Assembly (NCBI GenBank): GCA_902590505.1 | Contig: CACIWZ010000003.1 | Coordinates: 62,001-126,000, forward strand | Origin: an uncultured Pelagibacteraceae bacterium | GTDB lineage: Bacteria; Pseudomonadota; Alphaproteobacteria; Pelagibacterales; Pelagibacteraceae | Direction of reading: 5' to 3' | DNA: 64,000 nucleotides | In this document: piece after piece, positions 59,066 through 64,000 of the stretch | Layout of the letters: each line of letters starts with the position of its first letter | How positions within the stretch are numbered: position 1 is the first letter of the stretch | Position numbers and translations under genes: made by a program | The notes under the pieces: generated by a model | What the model was told of the DNA's origin: nothing | Database searches by the model: none | What the model saw: the letters and a program-made list of their open reading frames with translations, nothing else

Positions 59066-60861
59066 TGTATAGTTTTTTTATTTTTTTCTACAAATAATTC
59101 AGTTAATTGATTTATCATTACATCTCCTAAATCTTGGACATCTGTAATTTTAACTGCTCTATTATAATATCTTGTCACATCGTGACCTATACCTATCGCT
59201 AACAATTCAATATTTGATTTACTCTCAATCCACTTAACAGTTTTCTTTAAATTAGTTTCTAAATAGTCGCTTGTATTAGTAGATAATGTAGAGTCATCTA
59301 CAGGAGCACCGTCAGATATAACCATTAAAATTTTTCTATCCTCTTTTCTTTTATTCATTTTGTTGAAAGCCCATTTTAAAGCTTCCCCGTCAATATTCTC
59401 TTTTAATAAGCCTTCTTTCAACATTAAGCCCATATTATTTTTTGCTTGTCTCCATTGTGTATCTGCCGATTTATAAATAATGTGTCTTAAATCATTTAGT
59501 CTTCCAGGTAACACTGGCTTATTATTTTTCATCCATTTCTCTCTTGAAGAACCACCTTTCCAATGTTTGGTTGTAAATCCTAGTATCTCCACTTTAACCA
59601 TACATCTTTCTAAAGTTCTTGAGAGAATATCAGCGCAAATAGCTGCGACTGATATAGGTTTACCTCTCATAGAACCTGAATTATCTATAAGTATTGTGAC
59701 TAAAGTATCTTTAAATTCAATATCTTTTTCTTTTTTAAATGATAGTGAGTTAAAGGGATCCATAATTATCCTAGGAAGTTTTGAAGTATCTAATAACCCC
59801 TCTTCCAAGTCAAAATTCCAAGATCTATTTTGTTTTGCTAATAATTTTCTTTGTAATTTATTTGCTAATTTAGATATAAAGCTTTTTAGTTGATGGAGTT
59901 GTTGATCTAAGTTTTTTCTAAGCCTTGATAGTTCATCAGCACTTTCTAGTTCTTCAGCTTTAATAATTTCATCAAATTCTTCTGTATAAGTTTTATATTT
60001 CAGGTCTCCGAAATTCGTTTTCGCACTTTTTTTTAGCTCTGGCCTTGAACTATCCTCTATTTCTAATTCTTCATCTGCAATATCTGTATCTTTTGCCTCG
60101 TTCTCTAAATCTGGAACACCACTGTCTATAGACATTTCCTCATTTTTCTCATCTTTTTCTTTGGTTTTTTGTTCTTGATTCTGAGGTTTTGACTGCTTAT
60201 CGTCATTATCATTTTCTTCGTCTCTTTTCTCTTCTTGATTAATATTTTCATCTAAACTCATATCAGTTATCATTTTTGAAACTAAGGAATTAAATTTCTC
60301 TTGATCTAGGGCTAAATCTTTAAGTTCGTTTATTCTATTTTTTAATTGATCATTTAGATCTTTTTTAAAAGGTTTTAATCTTTTATCAATTTGACTTTCG
60401 TTTTTGAAATTAAGAAATTTTACCCTTAGATAATTCTCGAAAGACTCAACAATTTTATCTTCGCTACTTTTAAGGTCTAAACCAGATAATCTTTTATAAT
60501 AGTATTTTTCGATATTTTTTTTTACACCCTTAAAATAGCTTGTCCCAATTTTTTCACATCTTATCTTCTCAGAAATACTATAAAGCTTTTTTGAAATATT
60601 TCCTTCCGGCTCATATTTCTTTAAAGTTTTCACATTTGAAAATCTTAAATTTAATGATTTGGAGTCAGCAATTGCCCTTATTTTTTCATAGTTTAATTTA
60701 TTGCTACCTTGTTCCAAATCAGGCAATCTTAAAGAATTTTTAGATGATTTTATTGCTTGGTTTCCAAAAGAAATCTCTATCTCTTGAGAATTGGATAATG
60801 ACCTTACAGTAGAACTAATTGCTGTTTTAAAATCTTCCAGTTTTTCTTTCTTATTTTCCAC
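59062..60861 (-). CDS. cobT: CobT-like VWA-domain protein (probable GTG start at 60861)
   Basis: [53 protein letters not shown]; CobT-like N-terminus [14 protein letters not shown]. Confidence 0.88.
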   Translation of the reverse strand: MENKKEKLEDFKTAISSTVRSLSNSQEIEISFGNQAIKSSKNSLRLPDLEQGSNKLNYEKIRAIADSKSLNLRFSNVKTLKKYEPEGNISKKLYSISEKIRCEKIGTSYFKGVKKNIEKYYYKRLSGLDLKSSEDKIVESFENYLRVKFLNFKNESQIDKRLKPFKKDLNDQLKNRINELKDLALDQEKFNSLVSKMITDMSLDENINQEEKRDEENDNDDKQSKPQNQEQKTKEKDEKNEEMSIDSGVPDLENEAKDTDIADEELEIEDSSRPELKKSAKTNFGDLKYKTYTEEFDEIIKAEELESADELSRLRKNLDQQLHQLKSFISKLANKLQRKLLAKQNRSWNFDLEEGLLDTSKLPRIIMDPFNSLSFKKEKDIEFKDTLVTILIDNSGSMRGKPISVAAICADILSRTLERCMVKVEILGFTTKHWKGGSSREKWMKNNKPVLPGRLNDLRHIIYKSADTQWRQAKNNMGLMLKEGLLKENIDGEALKWAFNKMNKRKEDRKILMVISDGAPVDDSTLSTNTSDYLETNLKKTVKWIESKSNIELLAIGIGHDVTRYYNRAVKITDVQDLGDVMINQLTELFVEKNKKTIH

Positions 60862-60862
60862 T

Positions 60863-61840
60863 TTATATTGAGACGTTAATTGAAGACTCAGGCAGATCCT
60901 CGCCAAAACATCTTTGATAATATTCGGATATGATTTTTTTTTCTAAATCATCACATTTATTGAGAAATGTAATCCTAAAAGCATAACCTTTATCTTTAAA
61001 AATATCTGTATTTTCAGCCCAATGTAGTACCGTTCTAGGACTCATTACAGTTGATATGTCTCCATTAATAAATCCTTTTCTTGTTAAGTCCGCAACTTTT
61101 ATCATATTAGATAATAACTCTTTCCCTTCTTTGTTATTAAAAATTTTGTTTTTGGCTAAAACTATTTCTAATTCTTTTTCAAAAGAGAGATAATTTAAAG
61201 TTGAAACTATATTCCATCTGTCCATTTGACCTTGGTTGATTTGTTGAGTTCCGTGATAAAGCCCTGTTGTATCTCCTAAACCAACAGTGTTTGTAGTTGC
61301 AAATATTCTAAAAAAATCGTGCTGCTCTAAAATTTTGTTCTTATCTAATAAAGTGAAATTGCCCTCGCTTTCAAGAACTCTTTGAATTACAAACATTACA
61401 TCAGGTCTACCCGCGTCATACTCATCAAACACTAAAGCAACTGGATTTTGAATTGACCATGGTAGAATTCCTTCTTTAAATTCAGTAACTTGTTTACCAT
61501 CTTTTAAAACTATTGCATCCTTACCTATTAAGTCAATTCTACTGATATGGCTGTCCAAGTTAACTCTAATGCATGGCCAATTTAATCTGGCAGCAACCTG
61601 TTCTATGTGAGTGGACTTTCCAGTTCCATGATATCCTTGTATCAAAACTCGTTTGTTAAAAGAAAATCCAGCAAGGATTGCTAATGTAGTATCTTTATCA
61701 AATTTATAATCAGGATCTATTTTTGGAACATATTCATTCTTTTTTGAGAAAGCTCCAACTTTCATATCGCTGTCAAAACCAAAAGTCTGTTTAACAGATA
61801 ACTTAATGTCAGGTTTTTGCAATAATTGCTCTGAATTCAT
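60863..61840 (-). CDS. cobS: CobS-like AAA+ ATPase
   Basis: [68 protein letters not shown]. Confidence 0.93.
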   Translation of the reverse strand: MNSEQLLQKPDIKLSVKQTFGFDSDMKVGAFSKKNEYVPKIDPDYKFDKDTTLAILAGFSFNKRVLIQGYHGTGKSTHIEQVAARLNWPCIRVNLDSHISRIDLIGKDAIVLKDGKQVTEFKEGILPWSIQNPVALVFDEYDAGRPDVMFVIQRVLESEGNFTLLDKNKILEQHDFFRIFATTNTVGLGDTTGLYHGTQQINQGQMDRWNIVSTLNYLSFEKELEIVLAKNKIFNNKEGKELLSNMIKVADLTRKGFINGDISTVMSPRTVLHWAENTDIFKDKGYAFRITFLNKCDDLEKKIISEYYQRCFGEDLPESSINVSI

Positions 61841-62352
61841 TTTTTTCCTAAAGTTTTTTTTAATTGACTATAAGCTAAAGTAATTTTTTTTAATTTATCT
61901 TCAAATTTCTTATCGCCTTGATTTTTATCAGGATGATATTTTTTTACAAGCTCTTTAAATTTTGAGTGTATTTGTTCCCATTTTACATCATCATTTAACT
62001 CCATAACGGTTAAGGCGTCCCTATCTGTTTGTGAAACTTTTGTTTTTTTAAAATCTTTGAAATTCGAGCCATTGAAAATATTCATTTTATCGTCAAGTGC
62101 GTTATTCCACAAAATATTAAAAAAATTATCAGAAGACCCGAATTTCTTAGTAGTTTTGTGCCAGGTCAAATCAGACTTAATAAAGAACTCTATTTCATGG
62201 TCGTTCATATTTTCAAAATAATTCCAATTTTTGTTGAATTCTTTTATATGATTAAGGCATAGCAGCCTATATTTTTTGCTGTTATCCTTTTCAATAGGTG
62301 CTTTATAAGCTCCAATCTCTTTACAGTTTTTCCAATCACAAATTATTTTCAT
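61837..62352 (-). CDS. J-domain (DnaJ-like) protein
   Basis: C-terminal J domain with [34 protein letters not shown] (HPD motif). Confidence 0.88.
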   Translation of the reverse strand: MKIICDWKNCKEIGAYKAPIEKDNSKKYRLLCLNHIKEFNKNWNYFENMNDHEIEFFIKSDLTWHKTTKKFGSSDNFFNILWNNALDDKMNIFNGSNFKDFKKTKVSQTDRDALTVMELNDDVKWEQIHSKFKELVKKYHPDKNQGDKKFEDKLKKITLAYSQLKKTLGKK

Positions 62353-62382
62353 TAATTAATTCTATATAGTAAAATTTAAATA

Positions 62383-62640
62383 ATGAAAAATTATTTTGAA
62401 GAAATTGAGAAAAAACTTAGAATGCAAGTAAAGTTTGAAAGCTTAGAGATTGTTGATAATTCACATAAACATAAAGGCCACAAGTTTTTTTCAGAAGAAA
62501 AATTTCATCTTCATTTAAAAATTAAATCTTTATATCTAAGTTCTATCTCTAGATTAAGTGCTCAAAAGTTAATCATGAAAGTTCTTAAAGATGATCTAAA
62601 ATCAAGAATTCATGCTTTAGAAATTAGTATCGAGCAATAA
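62383..62640 (+). CDS. BolA family protein
   Basis: FESLEIVDNSHKHKGHKFFSEEKFHLHLKIKS ... HALEISIEQ. Confidence 0.88.
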   Translation: MKNYFEEIEKKLRMQVKFESLEIVDNSHKHKGHKFFSEEKFHLHLKIKSLYLSSISRLSAQKLIMKVLKDDLKSRIHALEISIEQ

Positions 62641-63736
62641 ATTTTGACAATTTTTTTAATTTAGATATTGAAATCTTAAATTTGTTAGGCAGGGTAGTTT
62701 TTCCTATTCTTTTTAATAAAATAAAATTAATCTTATCATCATTGTTTTTTTTGTCATTTTTCAAATAAGGAATTAAGCTATTAATTTTATTTACATTTGA
62801 AAAATTTTTGAATGTATAAGAAAGAGAATTATTTTTATAAATTTCTTTTAATTGATTTAAAACACTTGAACTACATACTTTTTTAATCACTGATAACCTT
62901 GTAGCTAAGATCATCCCAGATAATACTGCTTCTCCGTGTGTAGTTTTTTTTGAAAATTTGTTCTTTGCTTCAATAGCATGGGCAAATGTATGTCCAAAAT
63001 TCAACATCATTCTTATTCCTTTTTCATTGACGTCTTTATTTACAAAAAAGATTTTTATTTCACAGCTTTTTTTAATGGCGTGAATAAGCTTTTTTTTATT
63101 TTTTGACAGAATTTTTTTTGTATTTTTTTTTAACCATTTAAAAAAATCTAAATCTTTAATTATTGAGTGTTTTAATATTTCAGCATAACCACAGATCATT
63201 TCTTTTTTAGGAAGAGAGTTTAAAAAAGAGGTATCACTTAAAACTAATTTTGGTTGGTAAAAAGAACCAATCAAGTTTTTTCCATAAATAGAATTAATTC
63301 CAGTTTTTCCACCTATGGCCGAATCAACTTGTGCTAACAAAGTTGTAGGAAGATTGATAAAATTTATACCTCTCTTAAATATACTTGCAACAAAGCCAAC
63401 TGTATCCCCAACTATTCCACCACCAACAGCAATTACTAAATCTGAACGATTAAAATTTCCTTGTAATAATTTATTCATATAAAATTCAACTGATTTTAAT
63501 GATTTAGTTTTTTCATTAGCATTGAATTTTAAAAATGTAATTTTGTAATTTCTTAATTTTGACTTTAAAGCATCTCTGAATTTTGAGGGAACTTTGCTAT
63601 CATAAATTATCGCGATTTGTTTTGTGTTTGGACATATTAATCTAATTTTCTTTTGAAGAACCCCAAAAAGATTATTTCCAATTATTATCGAGTATCTTTG
63701 ACAAGAGTCGTTAAATCTAATTTCCTGATTTTTCAT
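62624..63736 (-). CDS. aroB: 3-dehydroquinate synthase
   Basis: VIAVGGGIVGDTVGFVASIFKRGINFINLPTTLLAQVDSAIGGKTGIN, MMLNFGHTFAHAIEA. Confidence 0.95.
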   Translation of the reverse strand: MKNQEIRFNDSCQRYSIIIGNNLFGVLQKKIRLICPNTKQIAIIYDSKVPSKFRDALKSKLRNYKITFLKFNANEKTKSLKSVEFYMNKLLQGNFNRSDLVIAVGGGIVGDTVGFVASIFKRGINFINLPTTLLAQVDSAIGGKTGINSIYGKNLIGSFYQPKLVLSDTSFLNSLPKKEMICGYAEILKHSIIKDLDFFKWLKKNTKKILSKNKKKLIHAIKKSCEIKIFFVNKDVNEKGIRMMLNFGHTFAHAIEAKNKFSKKTTHGEAVLSGMILATRLSVIKKVCSSSVLNQLKEIYKNNSLSYTFKNFSNVNKINSLIPYLKNDKKNNDDKINFILLKRIGKTTLPNKFKISISKLKKLSKFIARY

Positions 63737-64000
63737 AAAGTTTTAAAATTTTGTCTACAATTTTGTCTGGGCCTAAAAAATTACATTTTATTCTAAAATC
63801 TGCTTCACTATAAGTTTTCTTCCGTTCCAAGTAAATTTTATTGACCGTGACATTTAAATTTTTATTATATAACAAAGGCCTTTTTTTAGTCTTTTTTAGT
63901 CTTTTTATTAATTCAGATACATCAACATCCAGCCAGAAACTTACAGATGTATTTTTAATTTCTCGCCTAATAGATTTATTAAGAAAAGCACCACCTCCTA
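63717..64000 (-). CDS. aroK: Shikimate kinase, C-terminal part (runs off window end)
   Basis: Minus translation GGGAFLNKSIRREIKNTSVSFWLDVDVSELIKRLKKTKKRPLLYNKN...; stop TAG at 63717; adjacent to aroB. Confidence 0.88.
   Translation of the reverse strand, partial: GGGAFLNKSIRREIKNTSVSFWLDVDVSELIKRLKKTKKRPLLYNKNLNVTVNKIYLERKKTYSEADFRIKCNFLGPDKIVDKILKLYEKSGN

Noticed and set aside
59480-59893. 137-aa plus-strand ORF
   Set aside because: Antisense to cobT and no recognisable domain.
1-64000. CRISPR array, prophage, transposon or defence island
   Set aside because: No regularly spaced repeats and no Cas, phage structural, transposase, integrase or restriction-modification genes seen in the ORF translations.

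Overview
The window is an AT-rich, gene-dense bacterial chromosome segment. Gene content suggests Alphaproteobacteria, most likely Pelagibacterales (SAR11) or a related streamlined marine lineage; this is inferred from composition and families, not from a database search. Most of it is core metabolism and translation: pyruvate dehydrogenase, glutamate synthase, thrS-infC-rpmI-rplT-pheS-pheT-lepA, class I LysRS, pyrD, rpmB, cobS/cobT, aroB/aroK, and a TAXI-TRAP transporter. It also holds three tRNAs (Leu-CAA, Arg-ACG, Ser-GGA) and a few surface-polysaccharide genes. I saw no rRNA, CRISPR array, prophage, transposase or integrase. The best second-look items are: (1) a complete 23-aa, 78% Lys/Arg micropeptide gene at 4799-4870 with its own RBS, candidate promoter and terminator, absent from the ORF track; (2) a lipoyl domain fused to the N-terminus of homodimeric AceE; (3) tandem membrane/SGNH-like paralogs with near-identical nucleotide blocks in otherwise diverged genes, suggesting gene conversion; (4) two genes whose ATG lies only 3-4 nt after an encoded tRNA CCA end; (5) a CarD regulator with a long Lys-rich N-terminal tail, convergent with the micropeptide; (6) an NtrC-like 17-bp inverted repeat upstream of gltDB; (7) cobS/cobT with a J-domain gene and no cobN in view.
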